Assembly (NCBI GenBank): GCA_024654505.1
Contig: JANLHN010000013.1
Coordinates: 1-60,224 of the forward strand
Direction of reading: 5' to 3'
DNA from: Nanobdellota archaeon
GTDB taxonomy: Archaea > Nanobdellota > Nanobdellia > Pacearchaeales > GW2011-AR1
DNA length: 60,224 bases
A model generated the notes under the pieces. The model did not search any database. It was not told the origin of the DNA and saw only the letters and a list, made by a program, of their open reading frames with translations. A program made the position numbers and the translations under genes. Below are positions 16,023 through 24,489 of this stretch, one piece after another; position 1 is the stretch's first letter; every line of letters starts with the position of its first letter.

Positions 16023-18071
16023 ATGGCAGAAGGTGGACAAGACAAACGAGAGAGTGAGGCAATAAAACAAGATGATTTTATAGCAGAGGCAAAGTCTTTT
16101 TTTGAATCAAACCGTAAAATTGTCGGAGAGGTAAGAAAAAGAGGAGACAATATAGTCCATATAGACTTTGATGATTTTTCTTCCCATTCCCCAACACTTG
16201 GAGAAAACCTAATTGACCGACCAGAAGAAACGATACAACTTTTAGAAGTCTCTTTAGAAGAATTAGAGTGGGCACCCAATAATGCAAGAGCAAGATTCAC
16301 CAGTATCTCTCACCTCCAAGAAATTTTAATCAGAGATATTAGATCAAAACATCTAGGAAAAATGATTCAAATAGATGGGATTGTTAGACAGGCTTCAGAA
16401 GTTAGACCCCAAGTAACAAATGCTAAGTTTGAATGTCCTTCTTGTGGAACTATAATTTCTGTTCTGCAAATTGATAAAAAATTCAAAGAGCCCTCACGTT
16501 GTTCCTGTGGAAGAAGAGGGGGATTCAAAGAGATTTCAAAAGAGATGGTTGACGCCCAAGCATTAGTTATAGAAGAGGCTGCAGAAAATTTAAGTGGGGG
16601 AGAACAACCAAAAAGAATGACTGTGTTTTTGAAAGAGGACCTGGTAGACCCAAAAATGGAAAAAAGAACAACCCCTGGAAGTAGAGTAAGAGTCATAGGG
16701 GTTCTAAAAGAAATTGCAATTTCTTCATCTGCCGGAGCAATGTTAACGAGGTTTGATTTGGCAATAGAAGCAAATAATACCATCCCTCTAGAGGAAAGTT
16801 ATGAGGACATCAATATCTCTGAAGAGGATGAGAGAGCAATAAAAGAATTTGCTGCAGACCCGGAAATAATGCAAAAGATGATTAGAAGCATAGCACCATC
16901 TATTTGGGGAAACGATAATGTAAAAAAAGCTCTCGCATTACAATTATTTAGTGGAGTAAAAAAAGTTCGAAGTGATGGAACACATATGAGAGGAGATATT
17001 CATATCTTACTTGTAGGGGACCCAGGTGTTGCAAAATCTGTTATGTTAAGTTTTATTGCTAGTGTCGCCCCAAAAGCAAGATATGTCGCGGGAAAATCTG
17101 CCACTGGTGCCGGTTTAACAGCAACAGTAGTAAAAGATGAGTTCCTAAAGGGATGGAGTCTTGAAGCAGGAGCAATAGTTCTTGCAAACAAAGGGATTAT
17201 CTGTATTGATGAATTTGATAAAATGGATGAAGAAGACAGAAGCACCATGCATGAAGCGATGGAACAACAAACAGTTACGATTTCTAAAGCAACAGTTCAA
17301 GCAACCCTCCGTGCACAAACATCTGTCCTTGCAGCAGCCAACCCAAAATTCGGAAGATTCGACCCAACACAGTCTATTCCTCGACAAGTTAACCTTCAAC
17401 CAAGCCTCCTCTCTCGTTTTGATGCGATATTTATAATGAGGGATATCCCAAGTAAAGATAGAGATAATTCAATCGCCGCCCATGTTTTAATGGAACACAA
17501 ACAAGATATTGTAACAAAACAAGATATAATAGATAAAGAGCTTCTTAGAAAATATATCTCTTATTCAAAACAAAAATTCAATCCAGTTTTAACAGATGAG
17601 GCAATTAAAGAAATGAAAGAGTTTTATGTAGCCCTTCGAAACCAACCACAAATTGGAGAAAGTGCAAATAGACCAATCCAAATTGGTGCAAGACAATTAG
17701 AAGCGATAGTTCGATTAGCAGAAGCTCATGCAAGAATGAGGTTGAGTAAAAAAGTCCAGAAAAAAGACGCTAAGGAAGCAATCGATTTAGTAAAGGGATA
17801 TCTAATGCAAGTTGGCTATGATGAAGAAACAAAAACAATTGATATTGATAGAATTGGTGGTCAACCAGCTTCTGCCAGAAATAAAATAGCAGAGATTCTA
17901 GTGACGATGGAAACTTTGGAAAAGCGTCTTGGAAAATTAGTCCCCTATGAAGAATTAGCAAAAGCATTAGAGGGAAAAATGACTGAGATGGAAATAGATG
18001 AAGCAGTCGGAAAGCTTCTAAAAACCGGCGACCTTTTCAGACCAAGACGGGGATTTATTCAGAAGATGTGA
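16023..18071 (+). CDS. mcm: Replicative helicase MCM
   Basis: 682 residues. N-terminal DNA-binding part with a zinc site (CPSCG ... CSCG), then the AAA+ motor: Walker A GDPGVAKS, Walker B CIDEFDKM, arginine finger region LSRFDAIF, and a C-terminal winged helix. It unwinds DNA as a hexamer. The first ATG (16023) is taken; a TTG directly before it is less likely. It is followed by an OB-fold/winged-helix protein on the same strand, suggesting a replication unit. Confidence 0.95.
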   Translation: MAEGGQDKRESEAIKQDDFIAEAKSFFESNRKIVGEVRKRGDNIVHIDFDDFSSHSPTLGENLIDRPEETIQLLEVSLEELEWAPNNARARFTSISHLQEILIRDIRSKHLGKMIQIDGIVRQASEVRPQVTNAKFECPSCGTIISVLQIDKKFKEPSRCSCGRRGGFKEISKEMVDAQALVIEEAAENLSGGEQPKRMTVFLKEDLVDPKMEKRTTPGSRVRVIGVLKEIAISSSAGAMLTRFDLAIEANNTIPLEESYEDINISEEDERAIKEFAADPEIMQKMIRSIAPSIWGNDNVKKALALQLFSGVKKVRSDGTHMRGDIHILLVGDPGVAKSVMLSFIASVAPKARYVAGKSATGAGLTATVVKDEFLKGWSLEAGAIVLANKGIICIDEFDKMDEEDRSTMHEAMEQQTVTISKATVQATLRAQTSVLAAANPKFGRFDPTQSIPRQVNLQPSLLSRFDAIFIMRDIPSKDRDNSIAAHVLMEHKQDIVTKQDIIDKELLRKYISYSKQKFNPVLTDEAIKEMKEFYVALRNQPQIGESANRPIQIGARQLEAIVRLAEAHARMRLSKKVQKKDAKEAIDLVKGYLMQVGYDEETKTIDIDRIGGQPASARNKIAEILVTMETLEKRLGKLVPYEELAKALEGKMTEMEIDEAVGKLLKTGDLFRPRRGFIQKM

Positions 18072-18119
18072 TAACTCCAGTACAATTAATATTATAAATC
18101 AAAACAAACACCCAAAAAC

Positions 18120-18737
18120 ATGGAACCATCAACAGAAATAAAAAAGAGGAATATTGCTTACAAGATGAGAATTGGCGATGTCTTAAAAGGAAAACCAATT
18201 CTAGATGAGGGGAAGTTTATTTGTTTAGAATTAGGAGACAAAAAACTTGTAAGAATCAACATCCTTGCAAACTGTGTAGATAAATTCATCCAAGATGGAG
18301 AGAAAAAATACGCCTCTTTAACTGTTGATGATGCATCAGGACAATTAAGACTTAAGGCCTTTGGAGATGAAATTGAGGGATTCAAGACAATTTCTCAAGG
18401 AGACACGGTCCAAATAATTGGAAACATGCGAGAATGGAATGGAGAATTATACATGATTCCAGAAGTCTTAAAAAAAGTCGACCCAAGATGGTTATTAGTA
18501 AGAAAACTTGAAATTCAAAACTCAAGAAAGGACATTCCTGCAGATAGGAACTCTCCCCTAAAAGACAAAGTCCTTCAACAAATCAAGAATGCGGAGGAAG
18601 ATGGAGGTATTGATGTGGAAAGAATAATCATGGACACGGAAGCCAATCCAACGTTAATTAACGGCGAAATAAAGAAACTTCTCGAAGAAGGTTTGATTTA
18701 TGAACCAAGACCAGGCAGATTAAGATATTTGGGATAA
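18120..18737 (+). CDS. OB-fold and winged-helix protein, RPA-like
   Basis: 205 residues. An OB fold at about 15-125 (RIGDVLKGKPILDEG, SLTVDDASGQLRLKAFGDE, ISQGDTVQIIGNMREWNGELY) is followed by a C-terminal winged-helix (VERIIMDTEANPTLINGEIKKLLEEGLIYEPRPGRL). This is the architecture of RPA32 and archaeal single-strand-binding partners (COG3390-like). It probably binds single-stranded DNA, consistent with the MCM gene before it. Whether it is the main SSB or an accessory subunit cannot be told. Confidence 0.8.
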   Translation: MEPSTEIKKRNIAYKMRIGDVLKGKPILDEGKFICLELGDKKLVRINILANCVDKFIQDGEKKYASLTVDDASGQLRLKAFGDEIEGFKTISQGDTVQIIGNMREWNGELYMIPEVLKKVDPRWLLVRKLEIQNSRKDIPADRNSPLKDKVLQQIKNAEEDGGIDVERIIMDTEANPTLINGEIKKLLEEGLIYEPRPGRLRYLG

Positions 18738-18739
18738 AA

Positions 18740-18810
18740 TGGACCAATCGAGAATTGAACTCGAGTCACATCGTTGCGAACGATGTATTCTACCACTAAA
18801 CTATTGGCCC
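18740..18810 (-). tRNA. tRNA-Ala (anticodon CGC)
   Basis: The reverse strand folds with acceptor GGGCCAA/TTGGTCC, which carries the alanine identity pair G3-U70. The anticodon stem is CATCG/CGATG with loop TTCGCAA (anticodon CGC), and the T stem CTCGA/TCTCG-type pairing has loop TTCAATT. Discriminator A, no intron. It lies two bases after the end of the OB-fold gene on the opposite strand. Confidence 0.92.
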
Positions 18811-18887
18811 TTCGACACCTCTGAGTTTATAATTATTTTATAGACTATTAAAAAACTTGTATTGGTCCCCCAATACCCTCAGACTAA

Positions 18888-19685
18888 TCACACTCCTTCA
18901 ATATCCAAATCTAAATCCTCTCCAACCATCGACTCTTTCTTCGCCCTCTTTTTCATCTCGGCTTCCTTTTTCTCCTTCCTTCTTTTTATCTCCACTAAAT
19001 CATTCAAAGTCACATTTTGTAAATCGGCCCTTTTTGAAAAATCCATTTCCCCCCTAGAAAGCCTTTCTAACTTCTCTTTCTTCTCAGAGTCAGTTTCTTT
19101 CTCAATTGTTGACCCACTCATCCTTTCCTTAACAGAACGTAAAATTTCTTCTTCATTATCTTGTGAACTATTCCTACTAAAATCAATTCTCTTCACATGA
19201 TATTTTAGAAGTTTTATTCCTAAAGAAGATTCTAATTGAAAAAAGACTTCTTTAAAATTTTCTGGAATCTGCCCTTTTTCAATAGACTCCAAAACATCTT
19301 CACCAATACCCGCCATCTGTGAGAACTGTTTTAGGCTCATCTTCTTTCGCCTACGTGCCATATTCAGAGTCCAATAATAATCATCAAGAACTTCTTCATT
19401 AAATTGTTTCTTCTCTGGCATCCTAAGTTTAGCAAGATTTCTATGAACAACCGACTGGTCCGCACTTATCTCAGTAATCTCTCTTCTTCCAGAAAGCTTC
19501 TCCATCCTTTCACGAACAGAGTAATTCTTGTCCGCTTTGTCTAATTGTTTCTCGGAAGGTTTCTTAATTAGTGGCACGCCATCTGTATTAGCACAATTAG
19601 AGCAAATCATAATCATACCAGACTTGGAAACCCCCTCAAACAACTCAACCTCATCCCCAGGAACCTTACAAACAGCGCATCTCAT
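18888..19685 (-). CDS. MBF1-like zinc-ribbon and helix-turn-helix regulator, extended
   Basis: 265 residues. An N-terminal zinc ribbon (CAVC ... CSNC) precedes a helix-turn-helix (residues about 109-170, ARRRKKMSLKQFSQMAGIGEDVLESIEKG), the plan of archaeal multiprotein bridging factor 1. MBF1 joins transcription factors to TBP and also binds stalled ribosomes. A long charged C-terminal extension (about 180-265) goes beyond the usual MBF1 length. Neighbours give no further clue. Confidence 0.85.
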   Translation of the reverse strand: MRCAVCKVPGDEVELFEGVSKSGMIMICSNCANTDGVPLIKKPSEKQLDKADKNYSVRERMEKLSGRREITEISADQSVVHRNLAKLRMPEKKQFNEEVLDDYYWTLNMARRRKKMSLKQFSQMAGIGEDVLESIEKGQIPENFKEVFFQLESSLGIKLLKYHVKRIDFSRNSSQDNEEEILRSVKERMSGSTIEKETDSEKKEKLERLSRGEMDFSKRADLQNVTLNDLVEIKRRKEKKEAEMKKRAKKESMVGEDLDLDIEGV

Positions 19686-19738
19686 GATTTAAGAAGAAAG
19701 AAGTTATTTTTAAAGAATGTTGTGGTTGGATGTATATA

Positions 19739-20386
19739 TTAATTAAGAAGAGGTTCAATTTCATCAAGACCATTAAGACTATCGAACACATACTTCCCAT
19801 TTAGGATTATCTTCATCGGAGCAGAAACTGAATACCTTTCGTTCAAAGAATCTATTAGAGTACTATTTAAATTCATATCAAGAGAATAAATAAATAAATT
19901 ATCCTTATGTCTTTCATGCAGAACACCCAATATCCCTCCAACGTCTTCTGAGAGCTTAAGGTCTTCCTTCTCATTGGAGTAAAAGAAAAGGATTGTATTA
20001 ATCTTCTTCCCACACTCTTTATTAATAGTATTCACAAGCTCCAAATGTTCAAGCAAAACAAGAGTATAGAACTGCTTCCTAAACAAAACGTTCTCGTTAT
20101 TCTTCCCCATCTTCTCTTCCAATTCCCCTATAATACTTCCTTGAAAAGCCAAATCATTTGAAACTTCACTATAAGTAGTTCCATCACAAATATCTTGATT
20201 AAACAAAGAAAATTGGAGTTTATCCTCAAAAATTTTATATGAAAGGGGTCCCTGTAAACTAGATACCCTTTGGAACTCTAAATAAGCAACAGAATAAGTT
20301 ATTGCAAACCCTAAAAGAAAAATCGCAGTCCCAATTATAAATGACCACAAATACCTCTTTTTGCTCTGAACTTTTCTTGGTTCCAT
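19739..20386 (-). CDS. Membrane-anchored thioredoxin-like protein lacking CxxC
   Basis: 215 residues with one N-terminal membrane helix (about 13-34) and an outside domain. The last 85 residues look like a thioredoxin fold: strand NTILFFYSNE, helix, strand NLFIYSLDMN, a cis-Pro-like APMKIILNGKYVF, and a final helix. The position of the CxxC motif holds SNEK instead. Two cysteines lie earlier in the domain. It may be a structural or binding relative of thioredoxin. The fold call is by eye and moderate. Confidence 0.65.
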   Translation of the reverse strand: MEPRKVQSKKRYLWSFIIGTAIFLLGFAITYSVAYLEFQRVSSLQGPLSYKIFEDKLQFSLFNQDICDGTTYSEVSNDLAFQGSIIGELEEKMGKNNENVLFRKQFYTLVLLEHLELVNTINKECGKKINTILFFYSNEKEDLKLSEDVGGILGVLHERHKDNLFIYSLDMNLNSTLIDSLNERYSVSAPMKIILNGKYVFDSLNGLDEIEPLLN

Positions 20387-20417
20387 ATTCTATTTTATTG
20401 AAGTTTACTTATATATG

Positions 20418-21659
20418 TTATCTCCAGCTAACCTTTTTATTTAAAACAATATAAATTATTGAAACAGTCCACCAGAACCCAAAAAGAATTGCAAAAAAGA
20501 GAAAATAAAGAGCAATAGTCAAGGGAATTCCTTTAACCTTCCCAACCTTCTTTGTAGCAAATTTCATATAAATCCCCAAGAGCACTACAAAAAATAAAAA
20601 GAATATAATTATTGGATTTGAAAATATGTGGAAGAGAACTCTTTCAACGGCATAACTTCCAACACTAAATAAACTAGCAAAATCAAAATTAACTTTATTT
20701 AAAAATAACAGTTCAGATTTTAAATTAAGTAAGGTATCAATAACAAGATAATTAATTACAAAAACAGAAAAGAAAATGCTAATCCAAGCAATTGGGAGAA
20801 CAAAAAGACCCAAGTCTCCATACTTTGGAGAAAAAATCCCTTTGTATTTCCAAGTATTTCTCATAAGCCCTGCATACCATCGTCTTCGTTGAATAGTCAG
20901 AGCCTTAATCTTATTTGGTGCGATAGTATATGCTGGAGATTCGGGAGAATATTCTATAGTATATCCATGATATTGTATCCTTAAGGACATTTCTAAATCT
21001 TCAGTGATATTGCCCTCATCATACCCCCCATATTTATCAAAGAATGTCTTCCTATATGCAGAAAAAGCTCCGGGAGTAACATGAACTGCATTAACTGAAG
21101 CAAAGGCCTTTCGGATAAATAATCCAAACAAATACTCTGCCTGTTGAATTCTTTGGAGAACACCTCTAGGTTGATAGATAAGCATCGAAGGTGAAACAGA
21201 CATTACTTCTGGATTCTTAAAGTATCTAACCATTTCTCTAACACTATGTGGTGCAACAAAGGTATCAGCATCCATAGAAAAGATTATTTCTCCTTTACAT
21301 TTTTTTAAAGCAAAATTTAGGGTCGTTCCCTTTCCACCATTCGGTTTTGTATAAACTTTAACCAGCTTAGATTTACATTTCCTGGCAAGTTCCAATGTTC
21401 TGTCTTTACTACCATCATCAACAACAAGAATCTCAAGTTTTCCCTTCGGATAATCTGAAGCCACAATAGAATTTATAGTTTTAACAATAGACTTTTCTTC
21501 ATTATATGCAGGGATTATTATACTCACTAGAGGAAGCTCGTCATCAGTAAACAGCATCTTCTCCTTTTTCTTCTCAGAATGATACCCTAAAACATAAAAT
21601 GTAGTAGCAACTAAACCAATATATACAGAAATATAAAGCATAATTAGAACAAAGCTCAT
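20418..21659 (-). CDS. Processive family-2 glycosyltransferase, membrane-bound
   Basis: 413 residues. One N-terminal helix, a cytoplasmic GT2 domain with DDGSKDRT, DADT, the acceptor ED (NITEDLEMSLRIQ) and QRRRW, then three or four C-terminal helices. The QxxRW motif marks processive enzymes such as cellulose, hyaluronan or poly-GlcNAc synthases. It probably makes a cell-surface polysaccharide; the sugar is unknown. Translation is coupled to scpB (TAATG), with a strong GGGGAGG ribosome-binding sequence inside the end of scpB. Confidence 0.88.
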   Translation of the reverse strand: MSFVLIMLYISVYIGLVATTFYVLGYHSEKKKEKMLFTDDELPLVSIIIPAYNEEKSIVKTINSIVASDYPKGKLEILVVDDGSKDRTLELARKCKSKLVKVYTKPNGGKGTTLNFALKKCKGEIIFSMDADTFVAPHSVREMVRYFKNPEVMSVSPSMLIYQPRGVLQRIQQAEYLFGLFIRKAFASVNAVHVTPGAFSAYRKTFFDKYGGYDEGNITEDLEMSLRIQYHGYTIEYSPESPAYTIAPNKIKALTIQRRRWYAGLMRNTWKYKGIFSPKYGDLGLFVLPIAWISIFFSVFVINYLVIDTLLNLKSELLFLNKVNFDFASLFSVGSYAVERVLFHIFSNPIIIFFLFFVVLLGIYMKFATKKVGKVKGIPLTIALYFLFFAILFGFWWTVSIIYIVLNKKVSWR

Positions 21660-22255
21660 TATTCCTCCCCTTCAACCTTTTTTTTTAAAGGGTCTCTTTC
21701 ATTGCGCTGTTTCTCAGCAGACTTCTCCACATACTCTGGAGAAGCCACATTAAAATAATCATAAAACTCATCAGATAAAGACAAATCGAAAGTCCTACCA
21801 GCTTTCTTCGCAACAACAAGCCGAAGTTCTCTAAATTTCCTTATATGGTCATAAGATTTATTCCCTCGAATTCTAATAAGAACTGACTGTTTGATTGGTT
21901 GTTTTTTAGCAATGATTGCCAAAGTTTCCTGTTCAGATTTAGTAAATTCAACACTACCTGTTGCAAGTTTGTTAATCAAGTAATTATACTTCTCTGCAAC
22001 ATCCATTTTCCAAGAACTACCACGATTAACAAGCCGAAGAACCCCTGAAGAATATTTTTTCTCAAGCCGACTCAAAACCTCCCGAAGCATGATAGGATTA
22101 ACATCGGTTAACATAATCAACTCTTGTAATTCCAAAAATCTTCCAGAAATGAATAGCGCAGCCTCTACCTTCTCAAGAGATTCTTTTTCCTTTTCCTCAA
22201 ATTCTGTCTCTATCTCTTCCGCAGTCGCCCCAGTAATAATCTTCTCCTCTTCCAT
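21659..22255 (-). CDS. scpB: Chromosome segregation protein ScpB
   Basis: 198 residues from the ATG at 22255. Tandem winged-helix domains: VEAALFISGRFLELQELIMLTDVNP and TKSEQETLAIIAKKQPIKQSVLIRIRG are typical of ScpB, which with ScpA closes the SMC ring for chromosome compaction. An in-frame codon at 22327 would add a residue run unlike the family, so the short start is preferred. smc and scpA are not in this window. It is coupled to the glycosyltransferase, an unexpected pairing. Confidence 0.87.
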   Translation of the reverse strand: MEEEKIITGATAEEIETEFEEKEKESLEKVEAALFISGRFLELQELIMLTDVNPIMLREVLSRLEKKYSSGVLRLVNRGSSWKMDVAEKYNYLINKLATGSVEFTKSEQETLAIIAKKQPIKQSVLIRIRGNKSYDHIRKFRELRLVVAKKAGRTFDLSLSDEFYDYFNVASPEYVEKSAEKQRNERDPLKKKVEGEE

Positions 22256-22512
22256 GTTTAGAAGAAGATTAAGGAGTTTTAAAAGTTTGTTAACACTCAA
22301 AAAGTTAAAAAGAAGTGTAAAATACACGAACTAACTTTCGCCAATACAAAAGTCAATTAGCACTTCCCGACAATTAAGTAAATTCAAAACAACCCTATTA
22401 GATTAAATATTCCAAAATAAAAACATCTCTCTAAACATCGAAAAGTTTTGGGAATTACTTAATTTCCTATGTGTGGAAAATCTGAGCGAAGCCAGATTTG
22501 AAACCTCAACTT

Positions 22513-22565
22513 TTATTCACTTATAGCAAACCTCAATATCCCTCAGACACTATAAATTCTATCAA
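22513..22565 (-). repeat. Displaced copy of the aRF1 gene 3' end
   Basis: 22513-22539 is identical to 23394-23420, the last 27 bases of the aRF1 gene including its stop. The match continues in the same register to 22565/23446 with mismatches, so the final 17 codons of aRF1 are recognisable here, one now a stop. It starts at the radical SAM stop codon. The two copies bracket the radical SAM gene as direct repeats. Confidence 0.85.
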
Positions 22566-23392
22566 GGACTAATAAATGTTCTTCGAAGATTCCTATCATT
22601 CTTTTCCTTATTTACTTTACTCAACCATTTTTTTAATATATCTTTATCTAAAAGGCTACCCAAACTAATTCTTCCAGTTGAACTTTCTTGAGAGGGTATA
22701 AAAACAGAAAGGTCTGAATCAATAAAAAAATAGGCTTTATTCCTAGAAGATTTTGGAGATACCAAGATATTTATGTCTCTAGAATATTTTTTAACAACAT
22801 CCCTACTTCCTTCTTTAAATTCCTTATTTGTAACAGCCAACCCCTTTTTATTTTTTTCAGAATTTGTTGTAGAAATCTTAAAAAATTGATAAATCTTCCA
22901 TTGATCTACTTTATTCCTTTTCAGAATCTTTCCAATTTTTTCGAGTTTGTCTATATTATCTTTTGTTACAACAGTTCCAACCCTTATTTTTGGCCCATTA
23001 TTCTCTTTATAATATTGAAGTATATTTAGTACATTTTTTTTATTATTTTTACCTCTATAACTTTGATTATTAGCAAAATCAAAAGGCAAGCCCAAAATAC
23101 TTACATCTTTACTTATAATCTCTTTATACTTTGGGAAAAGGTCTCCATTTGTATCTAAATATACTTTCATTTTTTGTTTCTTTATAGATTGGATAATTTT
23201 GGGAAAGTCTTTTCTTAGAAGAGGTTCTCCACCAGTAATCACAATCCCTTCAACATCTTTTGAAGAAAGAAATTTAATGGCTTTTATGAGATCTTTTGTG
23301 CTAGATTCTTTTGAAGATTTTCTATCATAACAATACTTACAATTATAATTACATTGTGAGGTAATCTTGATAAAAACTATTTTGGGCCACAT
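22562..23392 (-). CDS. Radical SAM enzyme, viperin-like, inserted in the aRF1 3' end
   Basis: 276 residues from the ATG at 23392, one base after the aRF1 stop; a GTG at 23401 is possible. CNYNCKYC (Cys14, 18, 21) is the radical SAM cluster and ITGGEPLL binds SAM. There are no further cysteines, so no SPASM or auxiliary cluster. The C-terminal half has WKIYQF, TNKEF, SPKSSRNKAYFFIDSD, which resemble conserved blocks of viperin (WKxFQ, GDEEF, PESN...M..SY). Viperins make 3'-deoxy-3',4'-didehydro nucleotides against viruses. A generic small radical SAM role is also possible. The gene is A-rich and Lys/Asn-heavy and is bounded by direct repeats, suggesting acquisition. Confidence 0.8.
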   Translation of the reverse strand: MWPKIVFIKITSQCNYNCKYCYDRKSSKESSTKDLIKAIKFLSSKDVEGIVITGGEPLLRKDFPKIIQSIKKQKMKVYLDTNGDLFPKYKEIISKDVSILGLPFDFANNQSYRGKNNKKNVLNILQYYKENNGPKIRVGTVVTKDNIDKLEKIGKILKRNKVDQWKIYQFFKISTTNSEKNKKGLAVTNKEFKEGSRDVVKKYSRDINILVSPKSSRNKAYFFIDSDLSVFIPSQESSTGRISLGSLLDKDILKKWLSKVNKEKNDRNLRRTFISP

Positions 23393-23393
23393 C

Positions 23394-24488
23394 TTATTCA
23401 CTTATAGCAAACCTCAATATTCCACCGACACCACCAAGACTATCAAACTGAACCCCTTGAGCAGTTTCATTCGTAACAATAAAAACTTCTGCAGAAGACT
23501 CACTAGCCAATTTTTCCAATCTCTTAATCTCTTTTCTATCTAAGGACTTAGATATAATTAATTTACCTACAGCACCACGACTCAATCGGTTCTCCACCTC
23601 TGGCACACCATATGTTGCCTTATCAGGATCTCTTCCAAGTTTTTCAAAAAATTCGTCTAAAATCTTCTTCTGTTTTGTAATCTCTTGCTCGGCCAACAAA
23701 TCTTGAGATAATTCCACCAACTCTTGCAAACCATGCATCCCTGTTCCCCCCAGGTCTTTTACCCCAATAACCTTCTCTTTTAAAGCAGTGACCAATTGTC
23801 CCTGTTCTAAAAATTCATCTTTACTTGGAATAGGCCCACCAACCAAGATTCCCTTAAGCTTTTTATTTCCCCAAAAAATTTCTTTTACCGCATCAGCAAC
23901 TCTCTTAAAAAATTCCTTAGTCATAGACTCCCTTATTCTTGCAAAACGCTGACTCGATTGTCCTCCTGCTCTTGTCTTACCTGGAATTCCCGAAGTCATA
24001 TTTCTTAACAATTTAATATGTTTCCCATCAAGAACTCCAATTGAAGCCTCATTCCTCTCGATTATAATCAGTCCATAAACCTCCTCAGTTTCAAGCATTT
24101 CCTTCAAAGGCTCCAAAACAAATGTTTGGTCACAACGATAAATTTTAACTTTCATTTTCTTTGGAGGTTCAAAGGCCCAAATTCTCAAATCTTCTTGTCC
24201 TTCTACGCCAGAAACATTACCAGAAAAAACAGCCAACCCGTTTGGAGGCGTTCGACCAAGTTCCTTCAATTTTCTTATGGCTTTCTCAAGGGCATTGGTA
24301 ACATTCTTTCTAGTTCCCGTAGACTTGATGTTCGTCGCTGTCCCCTTCTCTTCTTCAAGTTGTTTAGTAGTCTGAGTCAAAGTCGCTCCTGCTGGAACAA
24401 AAACAGTAATCAACTCGGTGTGTCTACCACGATAACTTTCAAGTTCCTCAACCAATTCCTCAAGCTCAAGTTTTTCCTTTTCTTCCAT
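23394..24488 (-). CDS. prf1: Peptide chain release factor aRF1
   Basis: 364 residues from the ATG at 24488. The stop-codon recognition motif is NIKS (TATNIKSTGTRKNV), and GGQSSQRFARIRE carries the catalytic GGQ that enters the peptidyl transferase centre; its Gln is the target of HemK2/Mtq2 methylation. The protein is shorter than typical aRF1 (about 410), mainly in the last domain, which ends QGVQFDSLGGVGGILRFAISE-like. The final 27 bases are repeated 881 bases downstream, across the radical SAM gene. The start overlaps the valS end region by short spacing. Confidence 0.93.
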   Translation of the reverse strand: MEEKEKLELEELVEELESYRGRHTELITVFVPAGATLTQTTKQLEEEKGTATNIKSTGTRKNVTNALEKAIRKLKELGRTPPNGLAVFSGNVSGVEGQEDLRIWAFEPPKKMKVKIYRCDQTFVLEPLKEMLETEEVYGLIIIERNEASIGVLDGKHIKLLRNMTSGIPGKTRAGGQSSQRFARIRESMTKEFFKRVADAVKEIFWGNKKLKGILVGGPIPSKDEFLEQGQLVTALKEKVIGVKDLGGTGMHGLQELVELSQDLLAEQEITKQKKILDEFFEKLGRDPDKATYGVPEVENRLSRGAVGKLIISKSLDRKEIKRLEKLASESSAEVFIVTNETAQGVQFDSLGGVGGILRFAISE

Positions 24489-24489
24489 T

